Shown here: one piece after another, positions 22,226 through 34,554 of the stretch
Layout of the letters: each line of letters starts with the position of its first letter
Numbering within the stretch: the first letter of the stretch is position 1
Assembly: GCA_019096195.1 (NCBI GenBank)
Contig: JAGTXK010000005.1
Location: 186,001-250,000, forward strand
Origin: Boletus sp. NGJ
Lineage: Eukaryota > Basidiomycota > Agaricomycetes > Boletales > Boletaceae
DNA length: 64,000 nucleotides
Reading direction: 5' to 3'
Translations under genes and position numbers: made by a program
Notes under the pieces: generated by a model
Told to the model about the DNA's origin: nothing
What the model saw: only the letters and a program-made list of their open reading frames with translations
The model's database searches: none

Positions 22226-22797
22226 TGACCCTCCTTTCGATACCCCAATCACCAGTTCACATTGTGGATCACTGACACCATTCACATGATGGCATTCCAA
22301 GGCTATTTATTAGATTCATCATAGATTCCTTAGACAAGATCCAATCTATCTCGCAATATGATTCTATCTTGATATTAGATCCCATGATCAACTCATGCAG
22401 TGCCTCTCCTGCTTCCTTTTCATTTCATCTCTTTCATTCCTATCTATTAACACTTCTGATAAATTACAACATAGCCACACTCCAGAATGCCATGGATTAC
22501 ATTCCACTTACATGCATATCACACATGCATCTCATTCCACTTCATGTCTCTTTTGCCATTGGACTATTACTTACATTATTCCAGTGATGTCATATCCAGT
22601 ACCCTATAATGTCATAGCATAGCATGATCTGTGCACCACTGTTGGTAGTATATAAAGTTACTGATAGTGTACCATGTTTTCTTTAGTCTTGATATTACTC
22701 TTCTCTCACTCACATATTGTCTTAGTTGGCAATGCTTGAGATATTGAGTCTAGGTTTCTTGTCTTCATTCATTTCAAGTTCCTTTCAATATTCTTCA
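22226..22797 (+). repeat. LTR-like repeat, copy iii
   Basis: This 572-bp copy is in the same orientation as copy ii. It starts TGACCCTCCTTTC and ends AGTTCCTTTCA. It includes the TATA-like GTATATAAAGTTACTG and GCAATGCTTGAGATATTGAG. Copies ii and iii flank the Plavaka remains as direct repeats about 3 kb apart. Confidence 0.65.
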
Positions 22798-23331
22798 CAA
22801 GACTGAGTTGACTCCACAAGCTTAGACAAAGCAATGCACAGATTGTTTGAGCAGATAGCCAGTTATGAACATGCAAGAGAAGGACATGCCTGTGACTAAA
22901 GAGATGTTTGACATTGACTGAAGTAGCTACAATGAATGTCACTGATTTTTGTGTACATATAGTATACTAGTAGTAACAACTTACCAGGGATTGAGAGGTA
23001 ATCAATGGCCATATGCAACAGGAGCAGATATGTTTTGTACTGTTCAATCCACTAGGTGAGTACATCAGTGATATTCACAATATATATTGGCCACAAGGTA
23101 TGTATCTAATTCATTGTGAGACCACTTCTGTTTTGACTTAGCAAGTGACAGAAGGCTGTCAAACATGTTTTCTAACATTTTCTGTTATTCAGACTATTTA
23201 CAGTAGCATACATGTTATATTCAATTCATTTGTGTTTTCCTTGACCACATCAATGTCTTCATCCTTTGATAGTGTGGCATGGTGAGATGCATATGAATTA
23301 TTGTAGATGTCATATATAAGCTGCTATGCAG
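22798..23331. other. AT-rich stretch without recognisable content
   Basis: No usable frame, RNA gene or clear repeat is seen. It lies between the LTR-like repeat and the 3' side of the hAT remains and may belong to either. Confidence 0.4.
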
Positions 23332-24440
23332 TCATGATCCATTCAGAGGATCAACCAGCCTCTTTGAAGTAGTTGATCTTGTGTTGGAAATGAAGGACTG
23401 CAATATGTCATTGTGTGCCATGTTCAGGAATAGTATAGAGCAAGAAATACTCACCCATAGCTGTGCAATATAATTCAAATGAGTCTGTAAGTGAATAATA
23501 TCTATTTTGGCAAGGCCAATGGCAGCATGGATTATAGGATTAAATTTCTCCTTCTTGAGTAGATCTGCAGTGAACATCTCATCAATGAAATTCATGGCCA
23601 GAATGACCATGGTGAGGTTGGGCATTGAGCAGGAAAAGAACAGAGCAGTGTCCTTCAGAATCTAGATCACATAATATTAATGTGTTATCAGCATGTTAAT
23701 CAACAATGCTCAAAGTCCACCACACACCTTGAGAATATTGCACAACTGCTTTAGTAACCCCCATTCATGCTTGTTGAGCCTGTAGTTTCTCAATCCCAGC
23801 TTGTGTTTGTCAGTGATTATGTCTATTCCAGCCTGGTGTTTCAGCACACACTCCAACATATTGAATGTGGAGTTCCAGCGGGTTGAAATATCATGGGGTA
23901 AGTTCTTGACAGCAATCCCCAACTCATCCAGAGTTGACATCCATATGGGTAGAAATATTGTAGTCAAGTGGATTATTTTATACAACAACTTGCAGATCTG
24001 CAATAGATAAAGGTAAATCAAATTTTTATTTTGAGTGTTGATTTACCTTTGCAAGGATTAGGCACAGTGGTGTCAAATGCTGCTTCAGTGCAGCTCATTC
24101 CTTGTCTGTCAACAACTCCATTTCATTCACTCATCCTTCAACATTGTCTCAGTTGTCTTGCCCATCTCTGCTTTCAGTTCTTATTTCAAGGTCTTCAAGA
24201 TCAATATCTTCAGCCAGCTTCCTCAATTCATTATCCATGCTCTGCACACTACTTTGCATGCCCCCCTTTCCCTTTGGTAAGTCAAACTGCCTTATCAGCA
24301 TCTTTGTGACTAAATTAATAACATGCAAAAAACACCACATCCTTCCAGCCTCTCCTTTAAAGTGTATGAGGAGGTTAGCTAACTCATCCATTATTACATC
24401 ACTGTTAGAGACTACAAGCTTGTGCTGTTCAGCTCCAACC
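23332..24440 (-). pseudogene. Degraded hAT-family transposase
   Basis: On minus, from 24,391 down, the frames give CFLHVINLVTKMLIRQFD (the RNase-H-fold region of fungal hAT proteins). A second frame gives LPHDISTRWNSTFNMLECVL with LRNYRLNKHEWGLLKQL (23,710-24,021), the conserved TRWNST block. A third (23,332-23,625) carries a weaker helical C-terminal region. The parts are in different frames separated by stops, so the gene is dead. The hAT dimerisation region and terminal repeats were not recognised. Confidence 0.65.
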
Positions 24441-24599
24441 TAAGCTGCTAACATAATTATTATCTATTTAAACTTGTTCATCATTTGTCACACAACACTG
24501 TGTCATCATCTCCCATTACATTTTCCATCTTGCAGTTTGACATTTGTGCCACATCATATCATAGTGTTGCCTGAGCACACAATATCTTTCTCATACCCT

Positions 24600-24960
24600 T
24601 TGCCCTTGCTATACCATATATAAGAGAAACCACTCATTATTGCAGTACCTCAGTCCATTGCTTATTGCATATGGTGACTGAGGTGAACTTATACCATTAT
24701 ACCATCTACCTACTTGAACTTACTCACACATAGTTGAGCTCTTTGATAGCTGTTGCTCACTATTCATTTCTTTAGCCTTTGGGTTATTAAGCCCCATGTT
24801 CATCTCTGCACTTGATCCTCTGAGTCCATCATTGACATGTCCACTGCCATTCCAGTCACCACAGATATGCTTCTGAACAATGTCCCCAAACTTGATGTGA
24901 GGGAAACCAACTGGGCATTTTTTATTTTCTGTTTTAAAGTTGCTGTTGAAGCAAAGGAGC
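24600..24960 (+). mobile_element. Ty1/Copia-like fragment (leader and gag start)
   Basis: A frame from 24,837 reads PKLDVRETNWAFFIFCFKVA, typical of the start of Copia gag in basidiomycetes. The leader at about 24,645-24,700 (CCTCAGTCCATTGC..GACTGAGGTGAAC) matches 47,450-47,490. The fragment ends where the large chromovirus LTR begins. It is a truncated fossil. Confidence 0.45.
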
Positions 24961-25888
24961 TGTTATGCCAGGTAACAAGTGACATGTTCCCAAGTAATCA
25001 ATCCTGTGTGATTACTGGACTAGCCAGACTTGAGGGGAAAATACCTCCCAAGGTCCAAAGGTTCCTTGGACTGGGGACCGATGGCTAGCTTCAATGTAGA
25101 GCCTCCCTTGGGGTTGGAGCTGCTACTCTATGACCGATGTCAGAGTCTCGGACTTTGAGGATGGTGGTGCAATCCAAAGGAAGGGCAGACCTATGCTATA
25201 CGGGGTCAGTGGCGGAGTCCTGACCAATACGGTACCAGTGGTGGAGTCCTGGATTTACTGTGCTGCCAGTGGTGGAGTCCTGGGCTTACACAGGCCAATC
25301 TCTGTTGGCATTGGAGTTGCCATCTAACAATGCGAGCGGACAGCAACAAGGCCACACAAGTGCAAAGTGATGAGGAAGATGATCACAAGCACTGTGGTGA
25401 TCACCTCCAGAGCAGGAGCAGGCTTCTGAGGTGAAGTGGAACCAAGAGCTGGGAGAGCTGGTAGATTACACAGGAAGTTGTGTAGATCTAGGTTGGGATT
25501 TACATGAAGGGTGGACACCTGTATAAATAGACCTTCCCTATTCAGGGCAGGCTTTGTATCATATATGGTAATCATAAGTATTATTATAACAGATCATGTC
25601 ATGGATCAAATGAGGAAGGTGGAATACTGGGCTATGTGCAAGAGAGCATAGCTGAGGCAATGTCTATGATCATATCAGAGGTGAAATACATAGGCAGTGA
25701 AATAAAGAGGGCTGTGTTACAGCCATAGTGGTGCATCACTCAGAAAGGAAGTTCCAGATAAGATGATGCTTGTGTGGGCGTTGTGGGGGAATCCTGGGTA
25801 GTCAGAGGCATCAAAGAACAGGTCGTCCCAGAGTCCAGGAGGAGGGGATGGGAGAGAAAAAGATGCACTCCCTTCTGTAATCATAACA
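24961..25888 (-). repeat. Left LTR (3' LTR) of the outer chromovirus
   Basis: The plus strand begins TGTTATGCCAGGTAAC and ends TCATAACA. It contains several copies of a CAGTGGCGGAGTCCTG unit (about 25,200-25,290), whose number differs between LTR copies. On minus, the end of the extra ORF runs about 57 codons into this LTR. Confidence 0.85.
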
Positions 25889-27060
25889 TTACCCTCCTTG
25901 TAGTCTTGAAGTTCCATCTCAAAAACTTCTGTCCCCCTTGTTCTCCTTATAGCCAGTAAGGTCCCAGGAGTTGTCAAAGACTCCCTGGCTAGGACAGGTC
26001 TGGTAACCATGTCCTCTGCTGCCACAGTAGGTGCAAGCTCTTCATGGGCAAGCATACTGTGGATGGTTGGGGGCAACCACCCAACAGTAGGGGCACCGGT
26101 AGTAGGGGCAGGCAAGCCGAAGGTGACCTTGATGTCTGCATTTGAAACAGCGGAGGCCAGAGATGGGAGTTCAATGGTGATTAGCTGATCAGATGCTGGG
26201 TAGAGGATGGGGATTACCAGCCATTGAGTTGGAATGGCTGGTAGGAGAGGCACCTGTGGCGGCCCCAGGAATGGGAATGGAGGAAGGAGAAGGGCTCCTC
26301 ATTGTAGTGTCCCCCAATGTGTTGAGAAGACCTTGGTTGTTGGGATGAAAGGGGAGGCCGGCTGAGAATACCATGGCTCCTTGCTGATGGAGAGTCCTGG
26401 TCTGATGGGAAAGAGCTGGGGGAGGAATTGGGAGGACTGGTACTGCGGTGGTTCCTTGGGAGAAGGGGTTGGAGGTCATGGAGGAAGGGGAGGCGATAAT
26501 GGTGTCATCGGAGGATTGGGCTCTCCATGTCTCTGGAGAGTTTCTATCAACTCCATTAACACCTCTGATTCCATTGATGTTCTGCAGGGGTTGCTTCGCA
26601 ACGGAAGGAACTTGTCGAGATGGAACGGGGTAGGAGGGCATGGTGGTCAACGAGGGGGCAAAGAAAAGGCAACTTTCCTCTTCTGAGAGGGAGAGGAGGG
26701 TGGTGTGGAGGAGGTGATCACAGGTGTTGATGGGTAGAAGGGCGAGGGAATAGTTGAATTCTTCAATGAAAAGGAGGTTGAGAATAAATTCGTGAATCTT
26801 GACGATACTTTCCGTTGCCTTTCTTCTTTGGCAGTCTACTGGGCATTAAAGACATGGGAACTTGTTGAGCTCCCGGCGGTTCTGGCAAGAATGGATTGAA
26901 ATGAGGAATAGGATCTGTAGAAAGTGATGAGTTGAACAAGGGAGTCATCGCAAGAGAAGAAGGGGATGGATTGGAAGTTTGCGATTGCGATGGGGTCATT
27001 GAGAACGGATGCATAGAGGTTTCGGTGGTGGATGGGGGAGAGTCAATTAAGGCGTACTGA
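25717..27060 (-). mobile_element. Extra proline/serine-rich ORF of the outer chromovirus
   Basis: Downstream of the chromodomain, in the place where some elements carry env, long minus frames are rich in Pro, Ser and Thr (for example TPSQSQTSNPSPSSL, TSNPFSQGTTAVPV, TEGSASFSLPSPPPGLWDD). The first part lies across the nested insertion at 34,321-34,470 (SQDNTSLFILLAHVSAALTQ). The last codons lie inside the LTR, and the same reading is partly kept in the solo LTR at 17,821-18,751. No transmembrane or env-like feature is seen. Function unknown; broken by insertion. Confidence 0.55.
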
Positions 27061-27099
27061 GAGAGGGGTGATGGCCATCTACCAATTATGGTGGTAGGG

Positions 27100-27462
27100 T
27101 GAAACGAACTCGGACATTTTTCCCCTTACCTACGTAGTTAGCTAACACTTAGACGATCCCACGAACACCTTACATAGTTACCATTATACCTAGACCTTAC
27201 GTTTAGACCCTACATCATACATTAGTCAGCCTACGTCATAACCCTATACCCATAGAACAGGCTAGACCCCACTACGTCACTCTACGTCATAGAGAACATT
27301 CCAGTAGGTTCCATGACCAGCCCTAAGCTGGTCCGTGCTCGATGCATTAGGGTATATGAGGTAGCGTACAAACGCCTGTATTCCCTAATCTTGGAATTCC
27401 TCTTCTCTCATTCGGATTACGCTCTTCGTGTCCCGTGTGATATTGAGGTTGTTTTCCTTTCA
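27100..27462 (+). repeat. 5' LTR of the nested chromovirus
   Basis: This LTR begins TGAAACGAACTCGG and ends TTTTCCTTTCA, and it follows the target duplication TAGGG directly. It has direct CTACGTCA/TACGTCAT units. A leader of about 840 bp precedes gag, with a segment (27,790-28,000) also found in the element at 43-45 kb. Confidence 0.9.
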
Positions 27463-30400
27463 AATTCCAAGATTATCCCTTGTCCCCGGGCTCTTCGCCT
27501 CCGGACACTTCCTCCTTTCTACCTTGCCTTTTTGCCTAGCGGGTGCAAACTTTTTGCCCCCTAGTACCACTCCCGTTTCCGATCCAACGCTCCCCGCATC
27601 TAACCCTCAGAGGAACTGAGGGCTTCCGTTAGCGATAAGCGTAATACCAGACCTATACAGCGGTTGCTAGCGCGGGACTCCCCTCAGCTGCAGGGAACGA
27701 ACAAGGAGTTAGGGTCTCGTTTTCTACTTCCCCCATTCACTTCTGAACGTGTGGGCTCGTCGCTGCCGTTCACCCCACACCGGACCTCAGGTTAGAGGAA
27801 CCCGCTTGTACACGTGACATACACGAGTAAAGCACTCGGCAAACGCTTGCATATATGCTCGTCCGGCGTCATAAATACGGATAACGTTGCTACCGGGCAT
27901 AGTGCACTAGCCCCGCTTCTTGGGTGGTTGTCGACCCAAGCGTACGTTGGTACTACGATAGTGTACCCAGGTTTGCATGATCACCTGTGATGTCACGTAG
28001 ATACGATAACCCGATTTACCTCGACTTTCGGGCGTGTATCACCTCCCTGTAGTACGGGAGTCATACTCCGGTTCCTTCTTGTCGACTCTCCCCTCTTCTG
28101 ACGGTGCACGGTCTTTCCCGCCGTTATTGTTTTTAAGCTGCCTTCAGACGGACCCCGCACTTACAACGTGTACAGACGCCGCTACGTCTGGGCACATCCC
28201 AACTACTCATTCGTAGTCCACACGATCCTCACCACCTACCCTACGCACGATCATCGCCTTCGCACCATAACCCGCCTCGCTCAACTCGCAGGATTACGCC
28301 GAGATGAGCCACATCCCCTCCCAACAGCCGTACTCGTGCCCCGTGTCTGCCGCCCCCGCCCTGGGCAGCTTCAGGGACCTGGCGAACCGGGCGGCAGCTC
28401 AGGGGTTACCTACCCTCCAGTTGGCCCAGCCAACCCCGCAAGTGCTTCCATCCCCGCTCCCACAGGCCCCTCTGTCCCCCACGCGTCAGGAGGACATCGT
28501 GCAGTACGCGCTCCACCAATCAGTCCTACGCTACAACCTGTGGCGCCAAGCGTTCGCGGCCGACGCCGCAGTGGCTGGACCACCACCCCCAATCGAACTG
28601 CCAAGAGTGGACCCTCCCGCAGCCACACGCGCAGCCCTCTCCCCGACTTACGGTATCCAAGTGAACATCCCCTCTCCAGGGAGGACTCCCCGGTTGTTCC
28701 CACCGCAGGCCCCAGTACCCTCTCGCCCGCTCCCCACGCCGCCTCAGCCCAGCTCCCCCTCGACTTCACCTGGGATCCCATGGCCTGCCGCACGTGGTTT
28801 TCCCCCCACATCCCCGAAGATAGGGAAGAGTCTGGCGGCGAAACCTGAACATTACGATGGAAACAAGGAGAAGTTCATTCAATGGTGGAGGACCCGGCTT
28901 CGAAACCACGCCGACCGATCAGCAAAAAAATCTTAATCACTCTGTCGTACATGAGAGGCGACAATGCAGCCGGCAGGTTCTCAGACCTCCTGGCAGAAGG
29001 CAGCGCGTACGACGCGATCAGCTTTGAGTTTTTCGTAGAGAAGCTCAGAAAAACTTTCCAACCCGCCGGTCTCGCCCGGCTAGCTGAACAGAAGTTGTTC
29101 TCCCTCAGGCAAGGGAAGGACACGGTGGAAGACTATTTCACCCGCCTGTATCAGTTAGCCATAGAGGCTAAATTCGATGTGAGGATCAACGGAAGGACGA
29201 TCGTAAACCAGATTCGACACCAAGCCTGAAACGAACTGGTCAAATACGTCGAGAGGTACAAGCCCGACCTCATCGACAGCACTGACGTCCGTGAGTGGGA
29301 GACCGCTCTGGTATGAGCAGAAGAGGTACTCGGCGCAATTGCGGAGCGCAAGAGAACCTCCAACGTCTATGCTACCGGTCCCACTTACAACCCCCGCTTC
29401 ATCCCACGTCCTCGCACCTACGCACCACCCGCTGCTCCCCCTCCTTCATGCCCGCCCCCCTCAGCGCCCCCTACGCGCCCGCACCCCTCGGCGCCCCCTA
29501 CGCGCCCGCACCCTCAGCAAACCGGGACCTTCCCCAGACAAGGCGCTCCCATGGAGCTGGACAAAGCACGCGCAGCTGGGCTGTGCAGAAAGTGCTGAAA
29601 ACCCTGGCCATGCGCCGACCACCCGCCCCGACCTCGCCCTCAAGCGAGGAGCATAACGGTGAATGGTCAGGAGATATCACCGGAGATGTTTGCAACAGTC
29701 AGAGCGATGATGGACTCTGCAGAAGCTCCCCAGGAGGAGCAAGTAGTTTACGCGTCCGATGTACAACAGGATTCGGGTTTTCAGTCTGTACAGTAGACAC
29801 CAGTCGCCCTGCTGTACCAACTAAGTCATTGTCGAACAATAGATTCTCTGTTCTGAGCATTGACGAGACTGAAACCGAAAACCGCGTGAACCTCCCAAAC
29901 ACCCCGCCCATTAAAAATATAACCATCATGCCATGAAAGGTAAAGTTCGTGCCGTCCGTAAAGTGAGACGATGGCCCAAATGATGCGGACACCATACCCC
30001 GCAAACATCCCAAAGAAACACAAAAGGAAGAGATGTCCTCTCGTTCCTGGCTGAACACGTTGGACCCCTGGTCCATACATTGGATGAAGGCACAAGTGGA
30101 GAACACGGATGTTGAGTGTAGCATCCACCACTTGAAGTCCTTCGTCCACGACAGCAGGACGATTGAAGTATCTCGGGACCTCGTGCAGGATCTCCGAAGA
30201 CTTTCCAACGAAGATGCATACTGGGTCCTCCGCGACCTACAACATGCTCCGAAATTCCGGAAAGCATCCCCCTGATCGATGAGGCGAAACTCGTTGGAAA
30301 TCTCCATCCGAGTAACCTATGCGAACCGACAGACTGCCAACGTCAAGGCGCTGATTGACTCAGGTTGCACCGGGTCGTCCATCCACGAGGACTCTGTGAT

Positions 30401-33400
30401 CGAAAAGGGGCTAAAAACCCACTCCCTCCCCCGTCCCCTCACTGTTTACAACGCTGACGGTACGCCAAATGCCGGAGGCAAGGTCGAAAAATTCGTGATC
30501 CTAGAACTCCAGGTGAACGACCACGAGGAACAATTGGCCCTCGCGGTGACCAACCTCGGGCCCAACACCATATTCCTCGGTCACGACTGGCTGAAGCTCA
30601 CACAACCCGGCCATCAACTGGAAGACAGGGCAGGATCTCCTTCCGCTGTAAAGGGAGATCACGTCACGAAGCAACGTAGACGAGGAGGAGGACGAGATGG
30701 ACGTAGACTACATGCCTTCCCAAGGCAACCGCTTGTTCGAACTCGATGTAGTAGAATACATGCGCAATCGAAACGTCGCAACCGAAGTAGCGATTAAGGA
30801 CTACGTCCAGAAGAAAGAAGAAAGACCTTCGAGGAAGCCGCCCCGAAGTACGTCCACGAGTATCAAGGACGTCTTCGACAAAGAAAGCTTCGATGCGCTG
30901 CCCCCGAGACGCCCTTGGGACCACGCCATCGAGCTCCTCCCCGGGAATCACGAGGTAGATTGCAAGGTCTACCCCCTCAACCCCGGCGAACAAAAAGAAC
31001 TCGACTCCTTCCTCGAGGAGAACCTCAAATCCGGGAGGATACGACCCTCCAAATCACCCTTCGCGTCGGCCTTCTTCTTCATCAAGAAGAAAGATGGACG
31101 CCTCCGCCCTGTACAAGATTACCACAAGCTAAACGCGGTAACAAAACGAAACGCTACCCGCTCCCGCTCATAAGCGAACTGGTCGACAAACTCAAGTCGG
31201 CCAAATACTACACAAAGTTCGACGTGAGATGGGGGTACAACAATGTACGAATGGCAGAAGGAGACGAATGGAAGGCCGCCTTCCGAACAAACCGCGGGCT
31301 ATTCGAGCCCCTCGTGATGTTCTTCGGACTCACCAACTCCCCAGCGACGTTCCAAACGATGATGAACGCGCTGTTTAGACAGCTGGTGGACCGAGGCGTA
31401 GTGGTCGTCTACATAGACGATATCATGATATTCACGAGACGCTCGAAGAACACCGCAAGGTAGTACGAGAAGTGCTACAAATCCTCCGGGACGCCCACCT
31501 CTACCTGCGCCACGACAAATGCGACTTCGAAGTCCAAGAAACCGAATTCCTCGGGCTCATCGTCGCACAAGACAAGGTGAAGATGGACGAGAAGAAAGGT
31601 GGAAGCCATCAAGAGCTGGCCACGTCCCCACCTCGAAGAAAACACTCGAGGTTTCCTCGGATTCCTCAACTTCTACCGACGGTTCGTCAAGAACTTCGCA
31701 ATGATAGCGCGCCCCCTCAACGCGCTCACGTCGGTGAAGAAAGACTTCGAGTGGACGACGGCCTGCCAAGAGGCCTTCCAAACCCTCAAGGACACCATCT
31801 CCTCCGCCCCGGCGCTCGCCATGCCCACCGACACCGACCCCTACCGCATCGAAACCGACGGCTCGGGCATCGGCATCGGCGCCATCCTCTCCCAAAGACA
31901 CGACGGCATATGGCACCCCGTCGCATTCATCTCCCGTTCCCTCAACGACGCCGAGAGGAACTACCACGCCGCCGACCTCGAGATGCTAGCCATCATGTTC
32001 GCCCTCAACGAAGTGGCGACAATACCTCCTCGAGGCAGCCCACCCAATCGAGATCTGGACGGATCACAAGAACCTCGAGTTCTTCCGCAAACCCCAGGAT
32101 CTCACCCGCCGCCAGGCCAGGTGGCAACAAGTCCTACAAGAATACCATGTAGTAATCAGCCACCGACCTGGCAAAACCAACCCCGCGGATCCTCTGTCCC
32201 GGAGGCCAGACTTTGAAAAGGGGGTGACATCCGACAACACCGCACAGACCTTACTCCCCGACGCCCTTTTTTCGCCCCCACCATCACCCACCTCCACGAC
32301 AGTCTCACTCAAAGCCGTCGCACCAGCGAGCACGCTCTCAAGAATCACGAAACTGCAATACAAACTTGAGCAGTTCGCCAAAGAAGGCCTAGAGAAAGAA
32401 AGACTCCCCCTGGACCCGCAAGGACGGACTCGTCCACTGGAAATCGCTCGTTTACGTGCCAAACGACGCGAAACTCCGAGAGGACATCCTCATCGCCAAC
32501 CATGATCATCCGATCGCCGGCCACCCCGGCATCCGGCGCACTCGCGATCTGATCATGAGCGAATACTACTGGCCCTCGCTTCGACGCGACGTGGAGTCAT
32601 ACGTCAAAGGGTGTGACACATGCCAAAAGGTTAAAGCCAAAACCTCGGCAATCAACACACCACTCCACCCGAATGAGATCCCATCATCCCCCTGGGAAAT
32701 CATCTCCGTCGACCTGATCGGCCCCCTCCCCAATCAGATGGCAAGAACGCCATTCTGGTTATCGTCGACTCGTTTCTCGAAAATGATCCACCTAGCCCCG
32801 GTGATGGACACCATCACGTCACAAGGAGTCGCGACAATCTTCCGCGACCAAGTCTTCAAACTCCACGGTGTCCCCCGCAAAGTGATCTCCGATCGAGGAA
32901 CCCAATTCGTGTCGTCGTTCATGCGCGACCTCTACTCGCTTCTCAACATCGAAGCAACCCGTCTACCGCTTACCACCCCCAGACCGACGGCCAGACGGAA
33001 CGCGTCAACCGAGAAGTCGAGAAGTACCTGCGCATCTACGTAAACCATCGCCAAACCGACTGGGCCGAATGGCTACCCCTAGCCGAGTTCGCCCACAACT
33101 CGCAAACCACCAGCGCAACCGGCGTCTCACCCTTCCTGCTCAACTACGGGCAACAACCACTCATACCCAACAAACGAGTGGAAGTAAGGAACGAGTCCGC
33201 CGCCGCCTTCGCCGAAACAATGAAAACACACCACAACTCGGCCAAGGACGCGCTAGAGAAAGCGGCAGAGGCGATGAAGAAGGCGCACGACAAGCGCGCA
33301 TCCCCCGCCGTCGAATACACCGTCGGACAACAGGTTCTACTCGAAGGAACTCACATCCGAACCGACCGACCCGACCAAGAAATTCGACGACAAACGACAC

Positions 33401-33956
33401 GGCCCGTTCAAGGTGAAGCGTAAGGTAGGCGAGGCCTCCTACGAAGCTAGACCTCCCGCGAACGTGGAAAGGGAATCCACCCCGTCTTCCACGAAGTCGC
33501 TCCTTACGCCCTACCACCCGGGCACCTCCCCCTCCCAGACGAAACCGAAACCACCACCCCCGGTTATCGTCCAACAACAAGAAGAGTACGAAGTGGAGCA
33601 CGTCGCCGACTCACGTAAGCGACGCGGCAAAACCGAGTACCTCGTACAGTGGAAAGGGTACCCCCGCGAAGAACGCACTTGGGAACCAAAACGGAACGTC
33701 TCAAACGCCCCACAGGCGATCGAGAAGTTCCACCGCAGAAAACCCCACCGCCATCCGCACGCTCGCCGACAACGAGTGCGACTGCCCAACGTGCGCCTTC
33801 CCCGGAACCCCCCTATTCGACGACCCATCCTTCCGCTCGTACGCGGCCTCCTCAACCGCCTCCCCGACCACCTCTTCGAGATCCCCGACCCCACAGCGAC
33901 GTCAAGCTCACCGGTATCATCATCGACCGGGAGTTCGATGGCTAAAAAGGGGGTAA

Positions 33957-34318
33957 TGAAACGAACTCGGACGTTTTTCTCCTTTATTTACGTAGTTAGC
34001 TAACACTTAGACGATCCCACGAACGCCTTACGTAGTTACCATTATACCTAGACCTTACGTCTAGACCTACGTCATACATTAGTCAGCCTACGTCACAACC
34101 CTATACCCATAGAACAGGCTAGACCCCACTACGTCACTCTACGTCATAGAGAACATTCTAGTAGGTTCCACGACCGGCCCTAAGCTGGTCCATGCTCGCA
34201 GTAGTTAGTATATAAGGTAGCGCTACAACGCCTGTATTCGCTAATCTTGGAATTCCTCTTCTCTCTCTCGGACTACGCTCTTCGCGTCCCTTGAGATATT
34301 GAGGTTTGTTTCCTTTCA
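33957..34318 (+). repeat. 3' LTR of the nested chromovirus
   Basis: This LTR is 362 bp, collinear with the 5' LTR and about 92-93% identical by eye. It is followed directly by the TAGGG duplication. Confidence 0.9.
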
Positions 34319-34554
34319 TAGGGGCAGTAGTTGATGCGGCAGAAGCAGGAATGTGAGCTGGCATATTTGGGAATGTCTAGGTCGGGGTATTGTCTCTGAA
34401 GGCAAGCTTGGGTGAGGGCAGCAGATACATGGGCTAGAAGTATGAACAGAGAGGTGTTGTCTTGGGACATGGATCTTGTTTAGAGTTTGAGTTAGGTTTT
34501 ATACTCTGAGAGTATCTTCTTGGTGTTTCCCAAGTTGGCCTCTGGTTCCCATGT

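Larger units (their letters stand above)
27100..34318 (+). mobile_element. Nested GC-rich Ty3/Gypsy chromovirus
   Basis: 363-bp LTRs (27,100-27,462 and 33,957-34,318; TGAAACGAAC..CCTTTCA) flank gag (28,304 to about 29,230), protease (LIDSGCTGSSIHEDS, about 30,353), reverse transcriptase (VYIDDIMIF near 31,411), RNase H, integrase (HHCC zinc region near 32,500-32,640) and a chromodomain (YLVQWKGYPREERTWEPK near 33,640). A perfect 5-bp target duplication TAGGG lies at 27,095-27,099 and 34,319-34,323. The element is broken at roughly half a dozen or more places. LTR divergence of several percent, mostly transitions, makes it clearly younger than its host element. Its GC content is well above the surrounding island. 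Confidence 0.92.

Noticed and set aside
15855-22797. CRISPR-like or tandem array interpretation of the repeats
   Set aside because: Repeats are long and dispersed or are simple minisatellites without regular unique spacers, and the genome is eukaryotic.
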